A stretch of DNA of 64,000 nt from Streptomyces tendae (GTDB taxonomy: Bacteria > Actinomycetota > Actinomycetes > Streptomycetales > Streptomycetaceae). Where the stretch lies: the NCBI RefSeq assembly GCF_008632955.1, contig NZ_CP043959.1, forward strand, positions 1 to 64,000. Direction: 5' to 3'. Positions 49,701-58,518 of the stretch are shown here, one piece after another. The translations under genes were made by a program, and so were the position numbers. The first letter of the stretch is position 1; each line of letters opens with the position of its first letter. Under the pieces are notes generated by a model. The model saw only the letters and a program-made list of their open reading frames with translations. It was not told where the DNA came from and searched no databases.

Positions 49701-49747
49701 GGCGGTTGCGGGGCCCGGGTTCCCGCGCCCGCGGGCCGGCCCCCGTC

Positions 49748-50248
49748 TCACCCCTGCGGCTCCAGGTCCTCCTCCTCGAAGACGAGCAGCGTGCGGGTGC
49801 TCAGCACCTCGGGGATGGCCTGGAGCCGGGTCAGCACCAGCTCGCGCAGCGCCCGGTTGTCCGGTGTGTGCACCAGCAGCAGCACGTCGAAGTCCCCGCC
49901 CACCAGAGCGATGTGCGAGGCGCCGGGGAGCTGCCGGAGCTGCTCGCGCACCGTGCGCCAGGTGTTCTGCACGATCTTCAGGGTGATGTACGCCGACGTG
50001 CCGTGACCGGCCCGTTCGTGGTCGACGCGGGCTCCGAAACCGCGGATGACCCCGTCCTCGACGAGCCGGTTGATCCGCGCGTACGCGTTCGCCCGGGAGA
50101 CGTGCACCCGTTCGGCGACCGACCGTATCGACGCGCGGCCGTCCGCCTGCAGCATGCGCAGGATGTCCTGGTCGATCGCGTCGAGGGGCCGCGCCGGCGG
50201 CAGCGGTCCGGTCCCCTCCTGCCCCTCGGCCATTTGTTCAGATGCCAC
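49748..50248 (-). CDS. bkdR: Lrp/AsnC-family regulator BkdR
   Basis: A 166-residue Lrp-type regulator divergent from the branched-chain oxoacid dehydrogenase genes. The DNA-binding part is LDAIDQDILRMLQADGRASI followed by RSVAERVHVSRANAYARINR. The RAM ligand domain follows (AYITLKIVQNTWRTVREQLR, ALVGGDFDVLLLVHTPDNRA). GTG 50248 is chosen because AGAGGTGGGGG precedes it. Known family role: BkdR controls bkd expression in Streptomyces. Amino-acid response cannot be read. Confidence 0.9.
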   Translation of the reverse strand: MASEQMAEGQEGTGPLPPARPLDAIDQDILRMLQADGRASIRSVAERVHVSRANAYARINRLVEDGVIRGFGARVDHERAGHGTSAYITLKIVQNTWRTVREQLRQLPGASHIALVGGDFDVLLLVHTPDNRALRELVLTRLQAIPEVLSTRTLLVFEEEDLEPQG

Positions 50249-50295
50249 CCGCCCCCACCTCTCCGCCGTGGACGTCCTGCATCCATCCCACGGTG

Positions 50296-50316
50296 TGGAG
50301 AACCGTTTGTCCACAG
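50296..50316. promoter_or_regulatory. DnaA boxes in the bkdR-bkdA divergent region
   Basis: TTGTCCACA at 50308-50316 is a perfect box. TGTGGAGAA at 50296-50304 is a reversed TTCTCCACA. Confidence 0.5.
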
Positions 50317-50349
50317 CCTGATGCCACCCGTAGCCAAAATGTGCCGGCG

Positions 50350-50363
50350 ACCGAACAATCGGT
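50350..50363. promoter_or_regulatory. Candidate PaaR operator before bkdA
   Basis: ACCGAACAATCGGT differs from the paaA and paaH operators at one central base. It lies 59 bases before the bkdA start and would cover or adjoin its promoter. Confidence 0.65.
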
Positions 50364-50422
50364 TGGTGAGGCGCGTCACAGACGCCGTGCCTCCGTCAGT
50401 CGTCCCACGAGGAGGTGCCGTC

Positions 50423-51565
50423 ATGACGGTCATGGAGCAGCGGGGGGCCTACCGGCCGACCCCGCCGCCCGCCTGGCAGCCCCGTACCGACCCCGCCCCG
50501 CTGCTGCCGGACGCGGAGCCGTACCGCGTGCTAGGCACCGAGGCGGCGACGAAGGCCGACGCCGGCCTGCTGCGCCGGCTGTACGCGGAGCTGGTGAAGG
50601 GCCGCCGGTACAACGCGCAGGCCACCGCTCTCACCAAGCAGGGCCGCCTCGCGGTGTACCCCTCCAGCACCGGCCAGGAGGCCTGCGAGGTCGCCGCCGC
50701 CCTGGTGCTCGAGGAGCGCGACTGGCTGTTCCCGAGCTACCGCGACACCCTCGCCGTCGTCGCCCGGGGCGTGGACCCGGTCGAGGCGCTCACCCTGCTG
50801 CGCGGCGACTGGCACACCGGCTACGACCCCCGTGAGCACCGGGTGGCGCCGCTGAGCACCCCGCTCGCCACCCAGCTGCCGCACGCCGTCGGTCTCGCCC
50901 ACGCCGCCCGTCTCAAGGGTGACGACGTGGTCGCGCTCGCCATGGTCGGCGACGGCGGCACCAGCGAGGGCGACTTCCACGAGGCGTTGAACTTCGCCGC
51001 CGTCTGGCAGGCCCCCGTGGTCTTCCTCGTGCAGAACAACGGCTTCGCGATCTCCGTCCCGCTCGCCAAGCAGACCGCGGCCCCGTCGCTGGCCCACAAG
51101 GCCGTCGGCTACGGCATGCCCGGCCGCCTGGTCGACGGCAACGACGCCGCCGCCGTGCACGAGGTCCTCGCCGACGCCGTACGGCGTGCCCGCGCGGGCG
51201 GCGGCCCGACCCTGGTCGAGGCGATCACCTACCGCGTGGACGCCCACACCAACGCCGACGACGCGACCCGCTACCGCGGCGACTCCGAGGTCGAGACGTG
51301 GCGACAGCACGACCCGATCACCCTGCTGGAGGGGGAGCTGACCGGGCGCGGCCTGCTGGACGAGGCCGGCGTCGAGACCGCCCGGCAGGACGCCGAGACC
51401 ATGGCCGCCGACCTGCGCGCCCGCATGAACCAGGACGCGGAGCTCGACCCCATGGACCTGTTCACGCACGTCTACGCCGAGCCGACCCCCCAGCTGCTGG
51501 CCCAGCGCGAGCAGCTGCGCGCGGAGCTGGCGGCCGAGGCCGAGTCGGAGGGGACGCAGGCATGA
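50423..51565 (+). CDS. bkdA: Branched-chain 2-oxoacid dehydrogenase E1 alpha subunit
   Basis: Decarboxylates branched-chain 2-oxoacids using thiamine diphosphate, supplying starters for branched fatty acids. The 380-residue protein has the thiamine diphosphate site VALAMVGDGGTSEGDFHEAL and FLVQNNGFAISVP, and DATRYRGDSEVE in the phosphorylation-loop region. It resembles the ThDP alpha subunits of both branched-chain and pyruvate dehydrogenases; the BkdR neighbour favours branched-chain substrates. GAGGAGG lies upstream of ATG 50423. It overlaps bkdB by four bases. Confidence 0.92.
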   Translation: MTVMEQRGAYRPTPPPAWQPRTDPAPLLPDAEPYRVLGTEAATKADAGLLRRLYAELVKGRRYNAQATALTKQGRLAVYPSSTGQEACEVAAALVLEERDWLFPSYRDTLAVVARGVDPVEALTLLRGDWHTGYDPREHRVAPLSTPLATQLPHAVGLAHAARLKGDDVVALAMVGDGGTSEGDFHEALNFAAVWQAPVVFLVQNNGFAISVPLAKQTAAPSLAHKAVGYGMPGRLVDGNDAAAVHEVLADAVRRARAGGGPTLVEAITYRVDAHTNADDATRYRGDSEVETWRQHDPITLLEGELTGRGLLDEAGVETARQDAETMAADLRARMNQDAELDPMDLFTHVYAEPTPQLLAQREQLRAELAAEAESEGTQA

Positions 51566-52566
51566 CCACCGTCGCCGTGAAGCCGGCCACCATGGCGCAG
51601 GCCCTCACGCGCGCCCTGCGCGACGCGATGACCGACGACCCGTCCGTGCACGTGATGGGTGAGGACGTCGGCACGCTCGGCGGCGTCTTCCGGATCACCG
51701 ACGGCCTCGCCAAGGAGTTCGGCGAGGACCGCTGCACGGACACGCCGCTGGCCGAGGCGGGCATCCTCGGCACCGCAGTCGGCATGGCCATGTACGGGCT
51801 GCGGCCGGTCGTGGAGATGCAGTTCGACGCGTTCGCCTACCCCGCGTTCGAGCAGCTCGTCTCGCACGTGGCGAAGATGCGCAACCGCACCCGCGGCACG
51901 ATGCCGCTCCCCCTCACCATCCGCATCCCCTACGGCGGCGGCATCGGCGGTGTCGAGCACCACAGCGACGCCTCCGAGGCGTACTACATGGCGACTCCGG
52001 GGCTCCATGTCATCACGCCCGCGACCGTCGCCGACGCCTACGGCCTGCTGCGGGCCTCCATCGCCTCCGACGACCCGGTGGTCTTCCTGGAGCCCAAGCG
52101 GCTCTACTGGTCCAAGGACACCTGGAACCCGGAGCAGCCGACGGCCGTGGAACCGATAGGCCGCGCGGTGGTGCGGCGCTCCGGGCGGAGCGCCACCCTC
52201 ATCACCTACGGCCCGTCCGTCCCCGTCTGCATGGAGGCCGCCGAGGCGGCCCGGGCCGAGGGATGGGACCTCGAAGTCGTCGATCTGCGCTCCCTGGTGC
52301 CGTTCGACGACGAGACGGTGTGCGCCTCGGTGCGGCGGACGGGACGCGCGGTCGTCGTCCACGAGTCGGGCGGCTTCGGCGGCCCCGGCGGGGAGATCGC
52401 GGCCCGGGTCACGGAGCGCTGCTTCCACCACCTGGAGGCGCCGGTGCTGCGCGTGGCCGGGTTCGACCTGCCGTACCCGCCGCCGATGCTGGAGCGTCAT
52501 CACCTGCCCGGTGTGGACCGGATCCTGGACGCCGTGGGGCGTCTGCAATGGGAGGCCGAGAGCTGA
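51562..52566 (+). CDS. bkdB: Branched-chain 2-oxoacid dehydrogenase E1 beta subunit
   Basis: A 334-residue transketolase-like beta subunit that completes the E1 active site. Motifs include VHVMGEDVGTLGGVFRITDG, FDAFAYPAFEQLVSHVAKMR, IPYGGGIGGVEHHSDASEAY and the C-terminal VVDLRSLVPFDDETV. The start overlaps the bkdA stop, and its final base is the first base of the bkdC start codon (TGATG). Confidence 0.93.
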   Translation: MTTVAVKPATMAQALTRALRDAMTDDPSVHVMGEDVGTLGGVFRITDGLAKEFGEDRCTDTPLAEAGILGTAVGMAMYGLRPVVEMQFDAFAYPAFEQLVSHVAKMRNRTRGTMPLPLTIRIPYGGGIGGVEHHSDASEAYYMATPGLHVITPATVADAYGLLRASIASDDPVVFLEPKRLYWSKDTWNPEQPTAVEPIGRAVVRRSGRSATLITYGPSVPVCMEAAEAARAEGWDLEVVDLRSLVPFDDETVCASVRRTGRAVVVHESGGFGGPGGEIAARVTERCFHHLEAPVLRVAGFDLPYPPPMLERHHLPGVDRILDAVGRLQWEAES

Positions 52567-54039
52567 TGGCACAGGTGCTGGAGTTCAAGCTGCCCGACCT
52601 CGGTGAAGGGCTCACCGAGGCGGAGATCGTGCGCTGGCTGGTCGAGGTCGGTGACGTCGTCGCCGTGGACCAGCCGGTCGTCGAGGTCGAGACGGCCAAG
52701 GCGATGGTGGAGGTGCCCTGCCCCTACGGCGGTGTGGTCACGGCCCGTTTCGGCGCCGAGGGCACCGAACTGCCCGTCGGTGCCCCGCTGCTGACGGTGG
52801 CGGTCGGTGAGACGGCGGACGACGGCCCGGCCGGTGACGCCGCGGGCGCCGCGGGCGCCGGGGACACGGCGGCTTCCGACAGCGCGAGCGGCCGGGAGCC
52901 GGCCGCCGACGGCTCCGGCAACGTCCTGGTCGGCTACGGCACCTCGCAGGCACCGGCCCGGCGCCGCCGGGTCCGTCAGGCCCCGGCCGTCCCGCGGTGA
53001 ACGGGCGCCGAGGCCGGTGGAGCCCGCGGAGGCGACGCGGACGGCCGACACCGCGCGGGAGACACCGCGCACGGCACCCGGCACACCCGGAAAGGGCACG
53101 GCGGACGGACCGGTCCCCGTGATCTCGCCCCTGGTGCGCAGGCTGGCCCGGCAGAACGGCCTGGACCTGCGGGAGATGACCGGCTCGGGCCCCGACGGGC
53201 TGATCCTGCGCGCGGACGTGGAGTACGCCCTGCGCGCCGCCGGGACCCAGAGCCGTACGGACGCCGGGACCGGGAGCCGTACGGACGCGACGGCCGGCGA
53301 ACGGGCCACGGCCGCCGCGCCGGTGGCCGCCGCCTCCGGGAGCACCCCGTCGGTCACCCGGATCCCCCTCAAGGGCATCCGGGGCGCCGTCGCCGACAAG
53401 CTCTCCCGCAGCCGCACCGAGATCCCGGACGCGACCTGCTGGGTGGACGCCGACGCGACCGAACTGATGCGGACCAGGGCCGCGATGAACGCCGCGGGCG
53501 GGCCGAAGATCTCCGTCCTGGCGCTGCTGGCCCGGATCTGCACGGCAGCCCTCGCCCGCTTCCCGGAGCTCAACTCCTCGGTGGACACGCAGGCCAGGGA
53601 GATCGTCCAGTACGCGGACGTGCACCTCGGGTTCGCGGCGCAGACCGAGCGCGGGCTGGTCGTCCCGGTCGTCCGTGACGCGCACACCCGGGACGCCGAG
53701 TCGCTGACGGCGGAATTCGTCCGGCTCACCGAGGCGGCCCGGGCGGGGACGCTGACGCCCGGGGAGCTGACCGGCGGCACCTTCACCCTGAACAACTACG
53801 GGGTGTTCGGCGTCGACGGCTCCACGCCGATCGTCAACCACCCCGAGGCGGCCATGCTGGGCGTCGGCCGCATCGTCCCCAAACCGTGGGTGCACGAGGG
53901 CGAGCTGGCGGTCCGCCAGGTCGTGCAGCTCTCCCTCACGTTCGACCACCGGGTGTGCGACGGCGGCACGGCGGGCGGATTCCTGCGGTACGTGGCCGAC
54001 TGCGTCGAGCAACCGGCGGTGCTGCTGCGGACGCTGTGA
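52566..54039 (+). pseudogene. bkdC: Branched-chain 2-oxoacid dehydrogenase E2 subunit, frameshifted
   Basis: Encodes the dihydrolipoyl acyltransferase core of the complex but is interrupted. The first frame (52566-53000, 144 residues) holds the lipoyl domain with the lipoyl-lysine motif VVEVETAKAMVEV (K45) and then an Ala/Arg-rich linker, ending at TGA 52998-53000. The rest runs in the next frame: a peripheral-subunit-binding domain (ISPLVRRLARQNGLDLREMT) and the catalytic domain with DHRVCDGG near the end. The break behaves as one extra base near 52960-53005; removing one base would give about 490 residues, normal for E2. It may be a real mutation or a sequence error in a GC-rich run. Confidence 0.85.
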
Positions 54040-54099
54040 CCCCGTAGCGTCCCACCGGCCTTCGGAGGCTTGCGGCGTGCCCCTGCGTTCCCTGTGATC

Positions 54100-55134
54100 G
54101 TGGGGGCACGCATACTCGGGGGTGACCGAGAACCAGCCGTCCCAGCACCCGCCGGCGGCGCGCCCGGCGACGCGTCCGGCGGCTTCCCGGAGGGACCCGC
54201 CGCGTACGACGCCGTCGTGCTCGCCGGCGGTGCCTCCCGGCGGCTCGGCGGCACGGACAAGCCGGCCGTGCGGGTCGGCGGACGGCCGCTGCTCGACCGG
54301 GTGCTCGCGGCCTGCGCCGACGCCCGCACCACGGTGGTCGTGGCCGACCCCCGGCCCACCACGCGCCAGGTGGTCTGGGCCCGCGAGGACCCGCCGGGCG
54401 GCGGGCCCCTCGCCGCGCTCGACGCCGGCCTCCGGCACCTGACGGCGGAACACGTCGTGCTGCTCTCCGCCGATCTCCCGTTCCTGGGCCGCCGCACCGT
54501 CGGCGCGCTGCTGGCCTCCCTTCGCCGAGGTGCGGCCGACGGCGTGCTGCTGACCGACTCCGACGGCCGGGACCAGCCGCTCGTGGCCGCGTACCGGACC
54601 GGTGCCCTGCGCCGCGAGCTGGCCGCTCTCACCGCCCGGCACGGCGGACCGGCCGGGCTCCCCCTGCGCCGGCTCACCGGTGCCCTCGACCTTCTCCGCA
54701 TCTCCGACCCGGTGGCGTCCTTCGACTGCGACACCTGGGACGACATCGCCACTGCCAGGGCACGCATCAGGGAGCATGGACACGTGTTGGACGAATGGAT
54801 CTCCGCAGTCAAGGACGAGCTGGGCATCGACCTGGACGTCGACACCGGCCTGCTGCTCGACCTGGCCCGTGACGCCGCCCACGGGGTGGCGCGGCCCGCC
54901 GCCCCGCTGACCACCTTCCTCGTCGGCTTCGCGGCCGCCCAGGGGAGCGGCGACCGGGACGCCGTGGCCGAGGCCGTCCGCAAGGCCGTCGCGCTGGCCG
55001 GACGCTGGGCCGAGGAGGACACCCCGGAGGCCGCTTCCCCCGGCACCCCGTCCGCCGACGCCGACGGCGCCGCCGCCGAATCCGGTGGTACCGCGCCCGG
55101 TGCGGCACCCGGCACCCGCCCGGACGCGGGATGA
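54100..55134 (+). CDS. mobA: Molybdenum cofactor guanylyltransferase-like protein (MobA) with DUF6457 domain
   Basis: The nucleotidyltransferase part has the MobA-type loop VVLAGGASRRLGGTDKPAVR, then GGGPLAALDAGLRHL and LLSADLPFLGRRTV. It would attach GMP to molybdopterin. The C-terminal 100 residues (HVLDEWISAVKDELGIDLDV) match the DUF6457 module often fused to or next to it. The end is Ala/Pro/Gly-rich. The start is uncertain: in-frame GTG 54100 is listed, but codon third-position composition favours a GTG at 54122 in another frame (VTENQPSQHPPA) joined by a one-base frameshift near 54150-54170. It overlaps moeA by four bases. Confidence 0.8.
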   Translation: MGARILGGDREPAVPAPAGGAPGDASGGFPEGPAAYDAVVLAGGASRRLGGTDKPAVRVGGRPLLDRVLAACADARTTVVVADPRPTTRQVVWAREDPPGGGPLAALDAGLRHLTAEHVVLLSADLPFLGRRTVGALLASLRRGAADGVLLTDSDGRDQPLVAAYRTGALRRELAALTARHGGPAGLPLRRLTGALDLLRISDPVASFDCDTWDDIATARARIREHGHVLDEWISAVKDELGIDLDVDTGLLLDLARDAAHGVARPAAPLTTFLVGFAAAQGSGDRDAVAEAVRKAVALAGRWAEEDTPEAASPGTPSADADGAAAESGGTAPGAAPGTRPDAG

Positions 55135-56522
55135 CCGCGCGTGCAGCCCGGGCCGGTGAGGACGCCGACGACCTCGACGTCGAGGAGGCGCTCGCTCTCG
55201 TGAAGGACGCCCACGACCGCACCGCAGGTGACCACGCCCCAGGCGGGCACGGACAGGGCGCCGGCACGTCCGGCGGTTCCGCGCACCGTGACGCCACGGA
55301 GTGGACGGAGGCCCGGGCCGTTGCCGAACGCGCCCCACGCCTCGGCGGCGGCAGGAGCACCGGGTACCTGACCCCGGTGGCCGTCCCGCTCGGCTCCGCA
55401 CTCGGCCTCACGCTCACCGCCCCGCTCCTGGCCCTGACCGACCTGCCGTCCTTCGACACCTCCGCGATGGACGGCTGGGCCGTCTCCGGTCCCGGGCCCT
55501 GGGACGTGCGGGAGAAGGGCGTGCTCGCCGGGCACAGCGCGCACGCGCCGCTGACCGACGGCGAGGCCGTCCGCATCGCCACCGGCGCCCGCATCCCGCC
55601 GGACACCACCGCCGTGCTGCGCAGTGAGCACGGCCGCACCGACGACAAGGGCCGGCTGTTCGCCACCGCCGAGACCCGGGCGCCGCACACCGTCTCGCAC
55701 GGCCAGGACATCCGCCCCCGGGGCCAGGAGTGCCGCAGCGGCGACCAGTTGCTGCCCGTGGGCACGCTGGTCACCCCGCCGGTGCTCGGCATGGCCGCCG
55801 CCGCCGGTTACGACACGCTCACCGTCGTCCCCCGCCCCCGCGCCGCCGTGTTCGTACTCGGCGACGAACTGCTCGGCGAGGGGCTGCCGCACGACGGACT
55901 GATCCGGGACGCGCTGGGCCCGCTGCTCCCGCCGTGGCTGCGCGCCCTGGGCGCCGAGGTCGTCGACGTACGGCGGGTCGGCGACCAGAAGGACGCGCTG
56001 CTCAAGGCGCTGACGTCCTGCGACGCCGATGTGGTCGTCACCACCGGCGGCACCGCCGCGGGACCGGTCGACCATGTGCACCCCACGCTGCGCCGCCTGG
56101 GAGCCGAACTGCTGGTGGACGGCGTCGCGGTGCGCCCCGGCCATCCGATGCTGCTGGCCCGGATCAAGGAGGGCCGGTACCTCGTCGGCCTGCCGGGCAA
56201 CCCCCTCGCGGCCGTGTCCGGCCTGGTCACCCTCGCCGAGCCCCTGCTGCGGACCCTCGCCGCCCGCCCCGCCCCCGAGGGGTACACGCTGCCGCTCAGG
56301 GACGCGGTGCAGGGACACCCGTACGACACCCGGCTGGTGCCCGTCGCCCTGCGCGGTGACCGGGCGCTGCCGCTGCTCTACAACGGTCCTGCCATGCTGC
56401 GCGGGGTCGCCGCGGCGGACGCGCTGGCCGTCGTACCGCCCGGGGGTGCGAAGCCCGGACAGGATGCGGAACTGCTGGACCTGCCCTGGGCGTCCGGGGG
56501 AATCGGGGTGTGTTTCACGTGA
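55131..56522 (+). CDS. moeA: Molybdopterin molybdenumtransferase MoeA
   Basis: Inserts molybdate into adenylylated molybdopterin. The 463-residue protein has the MoeA markers LPSFDTSAMDGWAVSGPGPW, GEAVRIATGARIPPDTTAVL, VVTTGGTAAGPVDHVHPTLR (MoCF fold) and YLVGLPGNPLAAVSGLVTLA. The N-terminal 75 residues are a Streptomyces-type extension. Its stop lies inside a parS site and overlaps the start of the potassium channel gene, so the last codons and the ParB site share bases. Confidence 0.93.
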   Translation: MTARAARAGEDADDLDVEEALALVKDAHDRTAGDHAPGGHGQGAGTSGGSAHRDATEWTEARAVAERAPRLGGGRSTGYLTPVAVPLGSALGLTLTAPLLALTDLPSFDTSAMDGWAVSGPGPWDVREKGVLAGHSAHAPLTDGEAVRIATGARIPPDTTAVLRSEHGRTDDKGRLFATAETRAPHTVSHGQDIRPRGQECRSGDQLLPVGTLVTPPVLGMAAAAGYDTLTVVPRPRAAVFVLGDELLGEGLPHDGLIRDALGPLLPPWLRALGAEVVDVRRVGDQKDALLKALTSCDADVVVTTGGTAAGPVDHVHPTLRRLGAELLVDGVAVRPGHPMLLARIKEGRYLVGLPGNPLAAVSGLVTLAEPLLRTLAARPAPEGYTLPLRDAVQGHPYDTRLVPVALRGDRALPLLYNGPAMLRGVAAADALAVVPPGGAKPGQDAELLDLPWASGGIGVCFT

Positions 56523-57613
56523 AACTTCCGGGCCAGGACGTCATCGCCCGCCAGGCGGACGAGCATCTGGTGACGTACCGGGTGAAGCTGCCCCGCAAAC
56601 TGGTGGAGCACCCGATCCGGCAGGTCGCCAAACGGCTGTCGACGGCTCTGCTGGTGCTGGTGGTGACGGCGCTCGTCGTCTACGCCGACCGGGACGGCTA
56701 CACCGACAACTCCGACGGATCCGTCGATCTCCTCGACGCCTTCTACTACGCGACCGTCACCCTCTCCACCACGGGGTACGGCGACATCACGCCGGTCACG
56801 GACGCGGCCCGGCTCACCAACATCTTCGTCATCACGCCGCTGCGGGTGTTGTTCCTGATCATCCTGGTCGGCACCACCCTCGAGGCCCTCACCGAACGCA
56901 CCCGGGAGGAATGGCGGCTGAACCGCTGGAGGTCCACGTTGCGCGATCACACCGTAGTCGTCGGATTCGGGACCAAGGGCAGGTCCGCGATCAGGACGGT
57001 CTGCGCGACGGGGCTCCGCAAGGAGCAGGTCGTGGTGGTCGATCCCAGTGCCAAGGCGATCGACGCGGCCACGGCGGACGGCTACGCGGGCGTGATAGGG
57101 GACGCGACGCGCAGCGAGGTGCTGAAGCGCGCCGAACTCCAGCGGGCCCGCCAGGTCATCATCGCGACCCAGCGCGACGACACGGCGGTCCTGGTGACGT
57201 TGACGGCGCGCCAGATCAACCGGACCGCGAAGATCGTCGCCGCGGTCCGCGAGGAGGAGAACGCCCCGCTGCTCAAGCAGTCGGGTGCCGACGCGGTCAT
57301 CACCAGTGCCAGCGCGGCGGGGCGGCTGCTGGGCCTGTCGGTGCTGAGCCCGGCCGCCGGCATGGTCATGGAGGACCTGATCCAGCAGGGCACGGGGCTC
57401 GACGTCGTCGAACGGCCGGTCATAAAGGCCGAGGTGGGGAAGTTGCCGCGGGAGATGGACGACCTGGTGGTGAGCGTCGTACGCGGGCACCGGGTGCTCG
57501 GCTACGACGACCCGGACGTCGGGACGCTGGAGCTGACGGACCGGCTGATCACGATCGTGCGGGCGACACCGGGCAGCCAGGTGGCCCCGGACGTCCGGCC
57601 GCTCCGCGACTGA
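56510..57613 (+). CDS. Potassium channel with RCK (TrkA-N/TrkA-C) domains
   Basis: A 367-residue two-helix K+ channel. Membrane helices are at about 42-59 and 105-122, with the selectivity filter TTGYGD at 87-92. The cytosolic RCK domain starts HTVVVGFGTKGRSAIRTV (NAD/ligand-type Rossmann fold) and a TrkA-C domain ends the protein. Start codons GTG 56510 or 56519 lie within the parS palindrome (MFHVKL). It overlaps moeA by 13 bases, so it is probably coexpressed. A strong terminator follows. Confidence 0.92.
   Translation: MFHVKLPGQDVIARQADEHLVTYRVKLPRKLVEHPIRQVAKRLSTALLVLVVTALVVYADRDGYTDNSDGSVDLLDAFYYATVTLSTTGYGDITPVTDAARLTNIFVITPLRVLFLIILVGTTLEALTERTREEWRLNRWRSTLRDHTVVVGFGTKGRSAIRTVCATGLRKEQVVVVDPSAKAIDAATADGYAGVIGDATRSEVLKRAELQRARQVIIATQRDDTAVLVTLTARQINRTAKIVAAVREEENAPLLKQSGADAVITSASAAGRLLGLSVLSPAAGMVMEDLIQQGTGLDVVERPVIKAEVGKLPREMDDLVVSVVRGHRVLGYDDPDVGTLELTDRLITIVRATPGSQVAPDVRPLRD
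56511..56526. other. parS: parS centromere site within coding overlap
   Basis: TGTTTCACGTGAAACT matches the ParB consensus at 15 of 16 bases with a perfect 14-base core. It covers the moeA stop and codons 1-6 of the channel gene. Confidence 0.92.
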
Positions 57614-57617
57614 GCAA

Positions 57618-57656
57618 CGGTACGGCCCCGGGGATCGCGTCCTCGGGGCCGTACCG
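57618..57656. terminator. Terminator between channel and ABC transporter genes
   Basis: A 16-bp stem (CGGTACGGCCCCGgGG / CCtCGGGGCCGTACCG) with one mismatch and a 7-base loop sits between convergent genes. Confidence 0.88.
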
Positions 57657-57669
57657 CGTCCTGGGCCGG

Positions 57670-58518
57670 CTACTTGCGGTTGTACAGCCGCATGGTGACC
57701 GGTCCGAAGACGACGACGAACAGGGCCGCCCAGCCCACCGTCCACATGACGTCGGCGGCCGGCCAGTCACCGGCCATCAGCCCGCGGACCGCCGACGCCA
57801 GGTGCGTGACAGGGCTGTTGTTGACGAACGCCTGCAGCCAGCCCGGCATGGTGCGCGGGTCGACGAAGACGTTGGACAGGAAGGTGAGCGGGAAGATCAC
57901 CATCATGCTGACGCTCATCACCGACTTCTCGGTGCGCAGCAGCAGCCCGAACATCGTCCAGATCCACGAGAAGGCGAACGAGAACAGCAGCAGCAGCGCG
58001 ATCCCGGCCAGCACCCCGTGGACCCCGCCGTCGGCGCGGTAGCCGAGCAGCAGTCCCACGGTGAGCATGACCACGGAGGCGATGGTGTAGCGCAGGGCGT
58101 CGCCGAGCAGATAGCCGACCATCGCCGAGGGCCGCCAGATCGGCAGCGAGCGGAAGCGGTCGAAGACGCCCTTCTCGATGTCGATGTTCACCGAGACGCC
58201 GGTGTACATGGTGATCATGACGACCGACATCACCAGGATGCCCGGCAGGACGAACTGGATGTAGTCCTTCGGTGAACCCGCCAGCGCACCGCCGAAAAGG
58301 TACGTGAACATCAGCAGGTTCATGATCGGGAACGCGGTGACGTCGAAGAGCTGTTCCGGCACGTGCTTGATCTTCAGGATGGCGCGCCAGCCGAACGTCA
58401 GCGACGTGGACAGGGAGCTGGGCCGCGGCGGGCGCTCCTTGGCGACCAGCAGGGCCGCCAGCGACTCGGCGCTGACGGGCGCGAGCTCCTTGGTCTCCGT
58501 GCTCGTGGCCGTGCTCAT
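57670..58518 (-). CDS. ABC-2 type transporter permease (DrrB type)
   Basis: A 282-residue membrane permease with six predicted helices. It has the family segment [20 protein letters not shown] followed by [18 protein letters not shown], and the [19 protein letters not shown] loop near the end. The ATG overlaps the ATPase stop by four bases. Such pairs export lipophilic drugs or lipids; the substrate is unknown and no antibiotic cluster is nearby. Confidence 0.92.
   Translation of the reverse strand: MSTATSTETKELAPVSAESLAALLVAKERPPRPSSLSTSLTFGWRAILKIKHVPEQLFDVTAFPIMNLLMFTYLFGGALAGSPKDYIQFVLPGILVMSVVMITMYTGVSVNIDIEKGVFDRFRSLPIWRPSAMVGYLLGDALRYTIASVVMLTVGLLLGYRADGGVHGVLAGIALLLLFSFAFSWIWTMFGLLLRTEKSVMSVSMMVIFPLTFLSNVFVDPRTMPGWLQAFVNNSPVTHLASAVRGLMAGDWPAADVMWTVGWAALFVVVFGPVTMRLYNRK

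Noticed and set aside
49703..49743. Terminator between convergent paaR and bkdR
   Set aside because: GGGCCCG and CGGGCC segments can pair, but the stem has mismatches and no T-run, so it is not listed.
52960..53005. Programmed ribosomal frameshifting in bkdC
   Set aside because: I see no slippery heptamer with a downstream pseudoknot and no known E2 uses one. A mutation or sequence error is simpler, so it is reported as a frameshifted gene.
53796..56318. Long minus-strand frames opposite bkdC, mobA and moeA
   Set aside because: The plus strand has clear enzyme motifs throughout; the minus frames are Gly/Arg/Ala-rich and featureless.
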